Source of the DNA: Mucilaginibacter sp.
GTDB taxonomy: Bacteria; Bacteroidota; Bacteroidia; Sphingobacteriales; Sphingobacteriaceae
Direction: 5' to 3'
DNA length: 64,000 nt
Assembly (NCBI RefSeq): GCF_028288225.1
Contig: NZ_JAQBOC010000095.1
Location: 100,151 to 164,150, forward strand
Part shown: positions 34,693-44,261 of the stretch, piece by piece
How the letters are laid out: each line of letters starts with the position of its first letter
Numbering within the stretch: the first letter of the stretch is position 1
The notes under the pieces: model-generated
What the model was told of the DNA's origin: nothing
Database searches by the model: none
What the model saw: the letters and a program-made list of their open reading frames with translations, nothing else
Made by a program: the position numbers and the translations under genes

Positions 34693-35211
34693 ATGAAAAT
34701 TCGTGAAAATAATGTTTTAGGCGAATTAAGTGCAGCGATAGGGATTGGCCTGCTTGCTGGCCTGGCAGGTACGGCCGCCATTACTTTATCGCAGGCAATT
34801 GAAATGAAAATAACTAAAAGGGAGCCAAGTGAAGCTCCTGTTAAGGTAGCAAAGAAAACCGCCGGCATTAAACCTGCAGATGAAGAACAAAAAGAAAAAG
34901 TATCACAGGAAATTCATTGGGCATACGGTACTGTATGGGGCATAGCCCGCGGAATAATTGGCCTTATAGGTTTAAAAGGCTTACCTGCAACGGCGGTTCA
35001 TTTCGCAACAATTTGGGGTACTTCTATGGTTATGCTGCCGGCGTTTAAGGCCAGTCCGCCTGTTATCGAACAAGCCCCTGGGGCTATAGCCATTGATGGT
35101 TTACACCATGCAGTATATGCCCTGGCAACCGGCGTTGTTTATGATGCTCTTTATACAAGATCCAGGTATCATAGACGTTTTTATAAACTGGCTAATATAC
35201 TGCGTAGGTAA
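34693..35211 (+). CDS. Hypothetical membrane protein
   Basis: A 172-residue protein with a transmembrane helix near the N-terminus (AIGIGLLAGLAGTAAITLSQ), a charged linker, and two or three further hydrophobic segments. The ATG at 34693 follows the longer frame by 13 codons. It resembles DUF1440-like proteins only loosely and I do not assign it. It is transcribed away from the DUF4126 gene, with which it shares a short divergent promoter region. Confidence 0.65.
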   Translation: MKIRENNVLGELSAAIGIGLLAGLAGTAAITLSQAIEMKITKREPSEAPVKVAKKTAGIKPADEEQKEKVSQEIHWAYGTVWGIARGIIGLIGLKGLPATAVHFATIWGTSMVMLPAFKASPPVIEQAPGAIAIDGLHHAVYALATGVVYDALYTRSRYHRRFYKLANILRR

Positions 35212-35249
35212 CTAACCTGAAAAACAGATCTTAAATTTCGGATCAATAA

Positions 35250-35284
35250 AAAACAGCCTTCCAGATTATTGAAAGGCTGTTTTT
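35250..35284. terminator. Bidirectional rho-independent terminator
   Basis: AAAACAGCCTT pairs with AAGGCTGTTTT around a 12-nt loop between the convergent genes at 35211 and 35304, with A- and T-runs on both sides. Confidence 0.8.
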
Positions 35285-35303
35285 AATGTCGGATTCTCAA
35301 TTA

Positions 35304-38300
35304 TCAGGCAGTAGCTTCTTCAAATTCTTCTTCTGTTACTTTTTCTTTTTTGCCGAATAATTTATTTTTAATGTTAACCCTTATAATATACATACAAGGC
35401 ACTAATATTAAGGTAATAATGGTTGCAAAGCCTAAACCAAAGATCATTGTCCATGCTAACGGGCCCCAGAAAGCTACGTTATCACCACCAAAGTGAATAT
35501 GCGGCGCAAAATGGGTGAATAAGCCAACAAAATCAATATTGAAACCTACTGCTAAGGGTATTAAACCCAATATGGCAGCAGTTGCTGTTAATAATACCGG
35601 AGTCATACGGGTATGCCCGGCTTCCACAACAGCATCATGAAGGCTTACGCCCTGCGCTATCAGCATATCGGTAAACTCAACCAGCAAGATCCCGTTTCGC
35701 ACTACCACACCTGCCAGCGCTATAATACCCACACCCGTCATTACAATAGACATAGTCATCCCGAAAATGCTTACCCCCAGCAATACCCCAATTATACTAA
35801 AGAAGATCTCGCTGATGATGATAAATGTTTTGCCAACAGAGTTAAACTGCATCATTAATATGATCAATATTAAACCGAATGATGTGGCTAATGCACCTAA
35901 TAGAAAGTTCATTGCATCCATTTGATCTTCCTGACCACCGCCTTGCCTGATGGAAATATTATCAGGTGCTTTAAAATTACCTATAGCCCGAAGTATGTTT
36001 GCGTTAACATCATTGGGATTAAATGGCTTGATCACGTTTGAACCTAAGGTAAGTACGCGTCTTTGCTGCTTACGTTTAATGTTACTGTATGTGGTGGTAT
36101 AACGGACATCTGTAAAAGCGGATATCGGCACCTGTCGGATAGCGCCTCCCGTTGCAAGGTCGCGATAAGTAACTTTCAAATTACGGAGTTCATCAATATT
36201 TCCACGTTGACTTTCTAACGCTCTTACTTGTATTTTATAATCATCTTCCTTGGTATTCCTGAAATTTGCAGCAGGAATTCCAAAAACAGCTGCCTGAAGG
36301 TTATCATTAATTGTTTTTGTGGAAATGCCTTCACGATTAGCTCTTTCACGATCAATATCAAAAACAATTTCAGGTTTGTCGTTTTGTACATCGGCAACAA
36401 GATTTTCAATACCAGCAATATTTTGCTTAGTGATGAATGCTTTTAAGCGATTTCCCGTTTTTACTAATGAGTCAAGGTTATCACCAATAAGCTCAATACT
36501 GATATCCTTTTGAACTGGCGGCCCGCTGTTTTCCTGGGTTACGGATATTTTTGCACCGGGAACACCCTGTACTGCTGCACGAATATTAGCCAAAACCTTT
36601 TTAGTGTCTTTCCCATTTCGTTTACCAAACTCTACAAAGGCAACGGTTACCTTTCCCTTATTTTCGTAATCGCCCTGATCTTCATCAGTTGGATCGGTAA
36701 CGCCCTTGGTAACATTGGATATGATGGATGTTACAATAGCCTTATCGGGCTCAACCACTTCTGCAACACGCTTTTCGAGTTTTTTGGTTACCTCATTGGT
36801 ATAAGCCTGATCAGTGCCAATTGGCATCGTTATATAAACATAAGCAAAATTAGGATCACCCGAAGGGAAAAATTCAGGGGTTTTACCTCTAACAACCATC
36901 AATACTATGGCAAATATAAATAAGCCAAAAGTGAGAAAAAGCACCAGCACCGGACGACGAACAGCTCGCTCCAGCCATTTAGCGTACCAGTTTTTGAAGC
37001 GTGGCCAGGCATTTTTCTGAAACTTGTCAATGATCCTCAGCAACACAAAGTGATTTAGCAGGTATAAAAATATGATGAGTACCATGAAATTACCAAACCC
37101 TACGTTGATCAGATAACCAAGAACAGTTGCAATAGCTAAAAATATTAATGCACGTTTTACCTTCCTGTCAAATTTGGGATTATCATGTTCACCTTCGTAG
37201 TGCGGTTTCATAAAATCCACCGCAAATACAGGATTCATAATGTAAGCTACCACCAATGATGCAAGTAAGGTTATAATCAGCGTAATAGGTAAAAAAAACA
37301 TAAAGTGTCCTATCAAACTATTCCAGAAGGCTAATGGAACAAATGGAGCCAGGGTAGTCATTGTACCCGAAAACACAGGTAAAAACACCTCACCTGCAGC
37401 CATTTTAGCTGCCTGCTTTATCGGTATTTTCCCATTGGCAAATATCCGGTGCGTGTTTTCAATTACCACAATGGCATCATCAACAACAATACCTAATGCC
37501 AGCAGGAAGGAGAACAGCACGATCATATTTAGCGTAAACCCGATGACCGGCATCACTAAAAAGGCAATAAAACAAGATAAAGGAACGGATAATGCTACAA
37601 ATATGGCATTGGTAGTCCCCATAAAAAACATCAGGATTATGGTTACCAGCAAAAAACCGATTACAATTGTATTAATTAAATCATTAAGCGTGGTACGTGT
37701 TTTATCAGACTGATCCCCGGTAACGGTGATATTTAATCCTTTAGGGAAAACTGTTTTTTGTTTTTGCTTTATTAGTTGATTTATTTTGTCTGATGCCTCG
37801 ATCAAATTTTCGCCGGCCCTTTTACTAACGTTTAATGTAATTACATTTTTAAAGTTTGGGTTATCATTGGTTTTTAAACGTGCATAGCTCTCCTGCTCTA
37901 AAAATGAATCTTTTACATCGGCTATATCACGCAGATAAACTGCCTGTCCTTTGGGGTTTCTTATAGCCATTGCTTTTACCTCATCTGCATTTTTAAAATC
38001 CTGCTTAATGTCAATACTGCGTCGTACGCCATCACTTTTAACACTGCCTGCAGATGATAAAATATTTTCGTTCCCTATTGCCTGAATAATATCATTGAAG
38101 CTGATTTGAGCAGCAGCCATCTTATTCATGTCGACATTGATTTGAATTTCGGGGGTTAAAGCACCCACTTCATCAACTTTAGAGATCTCTTTATAGCTTT
38201 CTATTTCATCTTTTAGGATGTCAGCATACTCCTTAAGCCTTTTCAGATCGTAATCGCCTGATATATTAATGTATAAAATAGGCAGATCGGCAACGTTAAT

Positions 38301-38720
38301 ATCAGATATAACTGATTCCTTAAGATTGACGTCATTCTGCGGTAAATCCTGTTTAGCCTTATCTACTGCATCCTTTACATCAATTTTAGCATCTTTAACT
38401 TTGATATTCGCCTGAAATTCAGCTGTAATTATAGATACATTTTGAACTGAATTAGAGGTTACTTTCTTTAAACCTTTTAATGATTTTAATTGCTTTTCAA
38501 TTTGCCTCGTAACTAAATTCTCTACGTTTTGTGGCGACTGACCTAAAAACTGGGTCGTTACAAACACCTTTGATTGCGCTATATCCGGAAAATTTTCCTT
38601 TGGCAAATTATTATAGCTGATAAGCCCCAATACTGTAATCAAAAATATGAGTACATAAACGGCTGTTTTGTTTTCGATGGCCCAGCTTGAGGGCCCAAAT
38701 TCTTTGTTCAGATCTTTCAT
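35304..38720 (-). CDS. RND efflux transporter permease (AcrB/HAE1 type)
   Basis: A 1138-residue inner membrane pump. Two halves each with a periplasmic loop; the first transmembrane helix starts after EFGPSSWAIENKTAVYVLIFLI. The proton-relay region LLALGIVVDDAIVVIENTHRIF has two Asp, and GGVVVRNGILLVEF-like and MTPVLLTATAAILGLIPLAVG motifs are typical of the family. It is about 100 residues longer than AcrB, with the extra at about 500-600 between the halves and in the C-terminal tail. It works with the adaptor and TolC genes just upstream; substrate unknown. Confidence 0.92.
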   Translation of the reverse strand: MKDLNKEFGPSSWAIENKTAVYVLIFLITVLGLISYNNLPKENFPDIAQSKVFVTTQFLGQSPQNVENLVTRQIEKQLKSLKGLKKVTSNSVQNVSIITAEFQANIKVKDAKIDVKDAVDKAKQDLPQNDVNLKESVISDINVADLPILYINISGDYDLKRLKEYADILKDEIESYKEISKVDEVGALTPEIQINVDMNKMAAAQISFNDIIQAIGNENILSSAGSVKSDGVRRSIDIKQDFKNADEVKAMAIRNPKGQAVYLRDIADVKDSFLEQESYARLKTNDNPNFKNVITLNVSKRAGENLIEASDKINQLIKQKQKTVFPKGLNITVTGDQSDKTRTTLNDLINTIVIGFLLVTIILMFFMGTTNAIFVALSVPLSCFIAFLVMPVIGFTLNMIVLFSFLLALGIVVDDAIVVIENTHRIFANGKIPIKQAAKMAAGEVFLPVFSGTMTTLAPFVPLAFWNSLIGHFMFFLPITLIITLLASLVVAYIMNPVFAVDFMKPHYEGEHDNPKFDRKVKRALIFLAIATVLGYLINVGFGNFMVLIIFLYLLNHFVLLRIIDKFQKNAWPRFKNWYAKWLERAVRRPVLVLFLTFGLFIFAIVLMVVRGKTPEFFPSGDPNFAYVYITMPIGTDQAYTNEVTKKLEKRVAEVVEPDKAIVTSIISNVTKGVTDPTDEDQGDYENKGKVTVAFVEFGKRNGKDTKKVLANIRAAVQGVPGAKISVTQENSGPPVQKDISIELIGDNLDSLVKTGNRLKAFITKQNIAGIENLVADVQNDKPEIVFDIDRERANREGISTKTINDNLQAAVFGIPAANFRNTKEDDYKIQVRALESQRGNIDELRNLKVTYRDLATGGAIRQVPISAFTDVRYTTTYSNIKRKQQRRVLTLGSNVIKPFNPNDVNANILRAIGNFKAPDNISIRQGGGQEDQMDAMNFLLGALATSFGLILIILMMQFNSVGKTFIIISEIFFSIIGVLLGVSIFGMTMSIVMTGVGIIALAGVVVRNGILLVEFTDMLIAQGVSLHDAVVEAGHTRMTPVLLTATAAILGLIPLAVGFNIDFVGLFTHFAPHIHFGGDNVAFWGPLAWTMIFGLGFATIITLILVPCMYIIRVNIKNKLFGKKEKVTEEEFEEATA

Positions 38721-38745
38721 AATAAACAGATCAATTGTTATTTAA

Positions 38746-39849
38746 TTAATTACCAGAAGCTAAAATCTTTATTTTGTCGCCATCTTCAATTTCAGTGGCG
38801 CCTTCGGTAACCAATTCGTCACCGCTTTTTAAACCTGATAATATTTCAGACCGTCCGCCATAAGTAGCGCCAACCTTAACATTTACTCTTTTTGCAATTC
38901 CGCTGTTATTAACAAAAACATAATCACCGGCTTCCGATTTTTGAATTGCTTTTACCGGGGCCACTATAATATTTGGCTTTGAGTAATTGGCAATCTGTAT
39001 AATAGCCGTCATGTTCGGGCGTAAAGTTTTACGCACCGGTAATTTTATTTCTACACCAAAGCTACGAGAAGTTGGGTCAATAACCTTGGCTGCAAAAGTT
39101 ACTTTTGTAACCAATGAATCATTTGCATCGGGAATTAATATTTTTACCGTGTTGCCTGTATTAACGGTGCCTGCATATGATTCAGGAACATCAGCCTTAA
39201 CTTTTAAAATATCGGCATTTACAATACGGATGCCTGTTTGTCCCGGTGCCGCAGCCTGGCCAAGCTTAAGGTCCATTTGATCAACAGTTCCGTTAATTGG
39301 CGATACAATCCGGTATTGGTCTGCCTGTTGCTTAAGTGCTGCCAAAGCTTTCTTACTGCTTTGCAATGTTGTTTGTGCCTGTAAATATTGAACCTCGGTT
39401 CCTATTTTCTGATCCCATAGGTTTTTTTGACGCTGGAACAAAGTTTGATTTAAAGTGACCTGTGATTCTGATTGTGCAATATTTTGCTGTAATACACTAT
39501 TATCCAATTGTACCAATGTTTGTCCTTTGCTAACATGCTGGCCGGGCTTAACATAAATGCCGGTAATAATAGCTTGTGCCTGCGGGTAAGCTGTAACATT
39601 ATCCTGAGCATCAATTTTACCCTGGATCTGGACATAATTGGTAAAATTTGCCGGCTTTAATACTACAGAGCTAACATCTGTAGTTTTGGCTGAATCGGTA
39701 GTGCCTACTTCCGCTTGCAATTTTGTAATTTTTGAGCTTAGATCCGCCTGTTGTTTTTTCAGCTCGGCAAGCTCCGTTTTTTTATCTTTTGGCTTATTGG
39801 AGCAAGCTGCAAGTAAAATTAAAGCTGGTATATATAATATTTTTTTCAT
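38746..39849 (-). CDS. RND efflux periplasmic adaptor (membrane fusion protein)
   Basis: A 367-residue lipoprotein: signal MKKILYIPALILLAACSNKP with a LLAAC lipobox. It has a coiled-coil hairpin (ELKKQQADLSSKITKLQAEV), a lipoyl domain (GKIDAQDNVTAYPQAQAIITGIYVKPGQHVSKGQTL), and the beta-barrel. It bridges pump and outer membrane channel. The gene follows tolC by 28 bp and precedes the pump gene by 25 bp, all in one operon. Confidence 0.92.
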   Translation of the reverse strand: MKKILYIPALILLAACSNKPKDKKTELAELKKQQADLSSKITKLQAEVGTTDSAKTTDVSSVVLKPANFTNYVQIQGKIDAQDNVTAYPQAQAIITGIYVKPGQHVSKGQTLVQLDNSVLQQNIAQSESQVTLNQTLFQRQKNLWDQKIGTEVQYLQAQTTLQSSKKALAALKQQADQYRIVSPINGTVDQMDLKLGQAAAPGQTGIRIVNADILKVKADVPESYAGTVNTGNTVKILIPDANDSLVTKVTFAAKVIDPTSRSFGVEIKLPVRKTLRPNMTAIIQIANYSKPNIIVAPVKAIQKSEAGDYVFVNNSGIAKRVNVKVGATYGGRSEILSGLKSGDELVTEGATEIEDGDKIKILASGN

Positions 39850-39877
39850 GTTCTATAGTATATTGTGATTGTTTGAT

Positions 39878-41200
39878 TTATTTTATTCGTCCGTATGCTT
39901 TATCGAGGTCAACTTTGCTAACTAGCGCGTCATAAAGGCCTTGTATGTATTTATTATCAGCGTCTTCTAACGCAGATTGAGCCTGGGTTACTTCGATGCT
40001 CGAGCCTACCCCCTGCTGATACTTAATTCTTGACACCCGCAAAACTTCTTCGGCTAACGCCTGGTTCTGTTTCTGGACGTTTAGGGTTTGCAAGCCATTT
40101 ACATATGTAATTCTCGCTTGACTTGCTTGTAGACTTAAAGCATTTTTAAGGTTGTACAAGTCATTTTTAGATTTAAGAACGGTTATTTGCGATTGCTTTA
40201 TCTGATTAGATTTTTGAAAACCGCTAAAAATCGGAACATTTAAAGTAACGCCAATGTAAGTTGAGGGATAACTAGTATTAAATAATTTCCCGATCGCTTC
40301 ATTTTGAAATTGTAATCCAGTACTTCCATTAAATGATAATGTTGGAATTAAAGTCGTTTTCTTACGTTTCAGGTCATATTGATTCAATTTCAGATTAGTT
40401 TCGGTAAGTCCGTATTCAATACGGTTGCGATAAAATGTAGTGTCGCTTGTAAAATCAGCCAGATTATTGGCGAGATTAACATCCTCAAGTTTATCTTTTA
40501 ATATAAGTTCGTTTTCAATTGGCATTCCCATTTGAAACTTCAACATTTGATAATTTAAAACGAGCAGACGAACAGTATTTTCCATATTGCTAATCAAGGT
40601 ATTATATTGAACGGTTAAACGGTCTACATCAATCTTTTCTACAAAGCCTTGCTTGTTTTGCTGTATCGTTTCGTCCAATTGCTGCTTTATTTGTTTAATA
40701 TTGGCATCAAGTAATCTAAGCTGTTCATTACTAACAAGTACCTGGTAATAAGCCTTGGTTACATTAACGTTCACTTCAATTTTAGACCGCGTGTAGCTAC
40801 GTTGTGATAATTCTTTATATGTTTTAGCTGCTTGTAAACCGACCAGATATGATCCGTCAAACAAGATCTGGGTTAAATTGATACTGTTTGTGTTGTTATA
40901 TCTTTGGTAAATACTAAATTTCTGCCCACCAAAAATAACTGTAGGCGTTTTTAAATAATCCTGAAAAACTGCCGATCCGCTTACTTGGGGTAATCCAATG
41001 CCGATAGTTTCTTTTACTTTGTAATCGGCGCTTTTTATATCCAGCGACGCGTTTAGCATAGAATCCTGGTGCTCATAAGCATAGTTTATACAATCCTGAA
41101 TGCTAAAATTAAATTTTTGTGTATCGGGTCGAGCTTGCTGCGAAAAGCCTTTTAAGACCATTCCACATAACAGGCACATTAGTATTAGTATATATTTCAT
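39878..41200 (-). CDS. TolC family outer membrane channel
   Basis: A 440-residue outer membrane factor. The signal peptide (MKYILILMCLLCGMVLKGFS) is followed by two OEP repeats with the helical barrel; SIQDCINYAYEHQDSML is the conserved first helix, and the C-terminal repeat ends YIQGLYDALVSKVDLDKAYGR. It completes the tripartite pump; first structural gene after the tetR gene. Confidence 0.92.
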   Translation of the reverse strand: MKYILILMCLLCGMVLKGFSQQARPDTQKFNFSIQDCINYAYEHQDSMLNASLDIKSADYKVKETIGIGLPQVSGSAVFQDYLKTPTVIFGGQKFSIYQRYNNTNSINLTQILFDGSYLVGLQAAKTYKELSQRSYTRSKIEVNVNVTKAYYQVLVSNEQLRLLDANIKQIKQQLDETIQQNKQGFVEKIDVDRLTVQYNTLISNMENTVRLLVLNYQMLKFQMGMPIENELILKDKLEDVNLANNLADFTSDTTFYRNRIEYGLTETNLKLNQYDLKRKKTTLIPTLSFNGSTGLQFQNEAIGKLFNTSYPSTYIGVTLNVPIFSGFQKSNQIKQSQITVLKSKNDLYNLKNALSLQASQARITYVNGLQTLNVQKQNQALAEEVLRVSRIKYQQGVGSSIEVTQAQSALEDADNKYIQGLYDALVSKVDLDKAYGRIK

Positions 41201-41287
41201 TTTATATAATTGTGATTTGTTTGCTATTATTTTTATGCTGATCCAAAAATCGCGGCTATTAATGACAGCCCTATGTCAGCAGTGTTT

Positions 41288-41899
41288 TTATTCTTCTTTT
41301 ATATTTTTATACTGATTTAAAAGCTTATAACCTTTAAGCGTGCATATCCCATAATTAAAATGCTCTAAAAATTGCACCTGTACCTTCCATGGGTTAAATT
41401 CAGCCATCGGGAATATGGAAGTATTAAAACCCATTTCTACCTGGCTCACCCGCATCCTGGCTATAATCCTTGCGTCAATATCAGGCCTTATGTAACCTTG
41501 CTTAATACCTTTTGTTAAAAGCTCTTCCAGCGTGCTGATCAAAACTTCGGCTTTGAACTTTTGAAACTCTGCCCAGGCATCAGGATGATACTTTTGCATA
41601 TCATGTATAACTATCGGGTTGATCCTTGAAAAAATATCTTCTGAACACTTCATCATATTAATCAACTCTTCAATAACATTGCCCGACTGACTAATAATAG
41701 ACGATATCTGGTCTTCATCTTCCTTTAGCTTTTTCTTTACCAAAGCTATCACCAGTTCATTTTTATCCTTAAAAAACTGGTAGATGGTTTTTTTTGACAT
41801 GCCCAAATGTTTGGCTATATCATCCATCGTTACGCTCTTGATCCCTGCTGTTAAAAACAGTTCCTCGCCGCCCTGAATTATTCTTTCTATTTGACTCAT
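41288..41899 (-). CDS. TetR/AcrR family regulator of the efflux operon
   Basis: A 203-residue regulator that opens with IERIIQGGEELFLTAGIKSVTMDDIAKHLGMSKKTIYQFFKDK, a standard TetR HTH. It is 87 bp upstream of tolC on the same strand, so it is probably the first gene of the operon and regulates it and itself. A palindrome and a TAGTTTTG box sit just before it (41913-41949), which fits autorepression released by a pump substrate. Confidence 0.9.
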   Translation of the reverse strand: MSQIERIIQGGEELFLTAGIKSVTMDDIAKHLGMSKKTIYQFFKDKNELVIALVKKKLKEDEDQISSIISQSGNVIEELINMMKCSEDIFSRINPIVIHDMQKYHPDAWAEFQKFKAEVLISTLEELLTKGIKQGYIRPDIDARIIARMRVSQVEMGFNTSIFPMAEFNPWKVQVQFLEHFNYGICTLKGYKLLNQYKNIKEE

Positions 41900-41912
41900 T
41901 GACTTTCAGGGT

Positions 41913-41949
41913 CAAAACTAAGGAAACATTTTTAGATTTCAAAGTTTCC
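41913..41949 (-). promoter_or_regulatory. Promoter and candidate TetR operator of the efflux operon
   Basis: On the minus strand a TAGTTTTG box (41920-41913) lies 14 bp before the tetR start. Directly upstream of it, GGAAAC at 41922-41927 and GTTTCC at 41944-41949, extended by TTT/AAA words, form an inverted repeat centred in the expected -33 region. A TetR dimer bound there would block polymerase. Confidence 0.65.
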
Positions 41950-41984
41950 ATTTGAAATTACCTTTACCTGACAATCCCTGTGGA

Positions 41985-42095
41985 GGAAGTAGCAGTGACA
42001 GTAAGTAGTAGCAGTATTTTTTTAGTTAAAACTGCTATTGCTACTTAAACCTGCCACTAATTCAATACTGCCACTTAAAACTGCTACTATCACCC
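41985..42095. repeat. ACTGCxACT-type repeat cluster
   Basis: Words AGTAGTAGCAGT on the left are mirrored by ACTGCTATTGCTACTT, then repeated as ACTGCCACTTAAAACTGCTACT. A degenerate inverted and tandem repeat, similar in style to but different in sequence from the GTTGATT and TTCCGCA families. Confidence 0.5.
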
Positions 42096-42102
42096 AAATC
42101 CT

Positions 42103-42110
42103 TATCTTTG
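42103..42110 (+). promoter_or_regulatory. TAnnTTTG promoter box for purB
   Basis: A perfect TATCTTTG -7 element 17 bp before the purB ATG, implying a very short leader. Confidence 0.72.
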
Positions 42111-42127
42111 CAAAAATTTAAAAGAAC

Positions 42128-43471
42128 ATGACCCTTACTCCTCTTTCAGCAATTTCACCTATTGATGGCCGCTACCGTAATACAACAGCAGAGCTTGCTG
42201 ATTACTTTTCTGAATATGCGCTTATCAAATACCGGGTGTTTGTTGAAATTGAATATTTCATAGCCCTTTGTGAACATCCGTTGCCGCAATTACAAAAGTT
42301 TGATAAAAATGCAGCAGAAAAGTTACGCGACATTTATAATAACTTTAACGAAGAAGATGCGGCCAGTATAAAACTGATTGAGAAAACAACCAACCATGAT
42401 GTTAAAGCAGTTGAGTATTTTATTAAAAAGAAATTTGATAACCTTGGGCTTGAAGCTTATAAGGAATTTATTCATTTTGGCTTAACATCGCAAGATATTA
42501 ACAATACTGCAATCCCCTATTCCTTTAAGGAAGCATTAAATAATTCATACTACCCTGCAATTGATGAGCTGGTTAATGTACTGAAAAAGTATGTAACAGA
42601 TTGGGAAAAGGTATCTATGCTGGCGCGCACCCACGGACAACCGGCTTCACCAAGTCGCCTGGGAAAAGAAATAATGGTTTTTGTTGAGCGCCTTGAAAAT
42701 CAGCTGAACCATTTAAAACCAATACCTTATTCTGCCAAATTTGGCGGTGCGACAGGTAATTACAATGCGCATTATATTGGCTATGCTGAAATTGACTGGA
42801 AAGCGTTCGGCAATCATTTTGTAAATGATATTTTAGGGTTAAGCCGCTCGCAGTTTACTACACAGATAGAGCACTATGATAATTTTGCAGCCCAATGCGA
42901 TGCCTTAAAAAGGATCAATAACATTCTGATAGACCTGGACAGGGATATGTGGGCATATATATCCATGAACTACTTTAAGCAAAAAATAAAAGAGGGCGAA
43001 ATTGGTTCATCGGCAATGCCGCACAAGGTTAATCCTATTGATTTTGAAAATTCTGAGGGTAACCTTGGTATTGCCAATGCATTGTTCGAACATTTTGCAG
43101 CCAAGCTGCCTATTTCAAGGTTACAGCGCGACCTTACCGATTCAACAGTGCTCCGTAATATTGGAGTACCGGTTGGACATACTTTAATTGCCATTAAATC
43201 AACCGTAAAAGGTTTGAACAAACTGTTGCTTAATAATGACGCTATTAGTGCCGACCTGGAAGACAACTGGGCGGTTGTTGCCGAAGCTATCCAAACCATA
43301 TTGCGCCGCGAAGCTTATCCAAACCCTTACGAAGCATTAAAAGAGCTTACCCGTACAAACACAAAAGTTAATGCCCAAACAATTGCCGCTTTTGTTGATG
43401 GCCTGCAGGTAAGTGATGCTATTAAAGAAGAACTGAAGAAGATAACGCCAAGTAATTATACAGGGATTTAA
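42128..43471 (+). CDS. purB: Adenylosuccinate lyase
   Basis: A 447-residue fumarase-superfamily enzyme that acts twice in purine synthesis, on SAICAR and adenylosuccinate. Visible are SPIDGRYRNTTAELADYFSEYA at the start, TTNHDVKAVEYFIKKK, LTSQDINNT, and GEIGSSAMPHKVNPIDFENSEG, the signature segment with catalytic Ser. The start 17 bp downstream of a perfect promoter box confirms it. The stop codon lies within a terminator hairpin. Confidence 0.95.
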   Translation: MTLTPLSAISPIDGRYRNTTAELADYFSEYALIKYRVFVEIEYFIALCEHPLPQLQKFDKNAAEKLRDIYNNFNEEDAASIKLIEKTTNHDVKAVEYFIKKKFDNLGLEAYKEFIHFGLTSQDINNTAIPYSFKEALNNSYYPAIDELVNVLKKYVTDWEKVSMLARTHGQPASPSRLGKEIMVFVERLENQLNHLKPIPYSAKFGGATGNYNAHYIGYAEIDWKAFGNHFVNDILGLSRSQFTTQIEHYDNFAAQCDALKRINNILIDLDRDMWAYISMNYFKQKIKEGEIGSSAMPHKVNPIDFENSEGNLGIANALFEHFAAKLPISRLQRDLTDSTVLRNIGVPVGHTLIAIKSTVKGLNKLLLNNDAISADLEDNWAVVAEAIQTILRREAYPNPYEALKELTRTNTKVNAQTIAAFVDGLQVSDAIKEELKKITPSNYTGI

Positions 43472-43522
43472 GCATAAAGCGAAAAGGTGAAAGCATAAAG
43501 CTTTTTTCGCTTTATGCTTTTT
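43470..43522 (+). terminator. Terminator overlapping the purB stop codon
   Basis: AAGCATAAAGCGAAAA at 43470-43485 pairs exactly with TTTTCGCTTTATGCTT at 43504-43519 over 16 bp, with T-rich sequence after it. The first arm contains the last base of the stop codon. The same GCTTTxxGCTTT words continue downstream to about 43540, a repeat family seen also at 7985-8030. Confidence 0.75.
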
Positions 43523-43598
43523 GCTTTCGGCTTTCCGCTCAATCAGTCACAATCCGGTCATAACAATAAAATAAGCATATTTAAATCAAAAACCTGCT

Positions 43599-43606
43599 TA
43601 AATTTG
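43599..43606 (+). promoter_or_regulatory. TAnnTTTG promoter box for nfuA
   Basis: TAAATTTG is a match to the -7 consensus, 27 bp before the ATG at 43634. Confidence 0.55.
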
Positions 43607-43633
43607 TTAACATAAGACTAATTAAAAAATAAG

Positions 43634-44185
43634 ATGAACATTAACGTATATACAGAATCGACCCCTAACCCGGCAACAACAAAGTTCATTGTGAACAAGT
43701 TGCTTATAAATGGGAGCGTTGACTTTGCTACAAAAGAAAGTGCCGAAAAATCACCATTTGCCAAAGAGCTTTTTAAGTTTTCATTTGTGAACGGTGTTTT
43801 CTTTGCCAGCAATTTTGTCACCGTAACCAAGTTTGAGGATGACAACTGGGAAGATATATTACCAATACTAAAGGAATTTGTAAAGGGTGCTGTAGAGTCT
43901 GAGTTAAAAGTTCAGGAAGAGGAACAAGCCGAAGCAGGCGATTTTGAAGGTTCAGAAACTGAAGTTAAGATCCAGCAGATACTGCATGATTATGTACGCC
44001 CGGCTGTTGAGCAGGATGGTGGTGCAATTACTTATAAATCGTTTGATGAAGGTGTGGTAACAGTAGAGTTGCGTGGGTCATGCAGTGGTTGCCCTTCATC
44101 TACCGTAACACTTAAAGCGGGTATTGAAAACTTACTGAAACGTATGGTGCCTGAGGTTACAGAGGTTGTATCAGAAGCTTTATAA
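43634..44185 (+). CDS. NifU-like iron-sulfur scaffold protein (Nfu)
   Basis: A 183-residue protein with an N-terminal Nfu_N domain (VYTESTPNPATTKFIVNK) and a C-terminal NifU domain with the CxxC in RGSCSGCPSS (C150 and C153). It carries a [4Fe-4S] cluster for delivery to apo-proteins. The linker EEEQAEAGDFEGSETE is acidic and flexible. Single gene with its own promoter. Confidence 0.92.
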   Translation: MNINVYTESTPNPATTKFIVNKLLINGSVDFATKESAEKSPFAKELFKFSFVNGVFFASNFVTVTKFEDDNWEDILPILKEFVKGAVESELKVQEEEQAEAGDFEGSETEVKIQQILHDYVRPAVEQDGGAITYKSFDEGVVTVELRGSCSGCPSSTVTLKAGIENLLKRMVPEVTEVVSEAL

Positions 44186-44207
44186 GGATTACACTGATTT
44201 TTGGATT

Positions 44208-44242
44208 GATTACACCGATTTTAAAAAACAACCGGTGTAATC
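44208..44242. repeat. GATTACACCG inverted repeat downstream of nfuA
   Basis: GATTACACCG at 44208-44217 pairs exactly with CGGTGTAATC at 44233-44242. A direct copy of the first word (GATTACACTG) is just before it. A related CGGTGAAATC word occurs at 59270-59305. May act as a terminator. Confidence 0.55.
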
Positions 44243-44261
44243 ACATTATAAATAACTAGTA

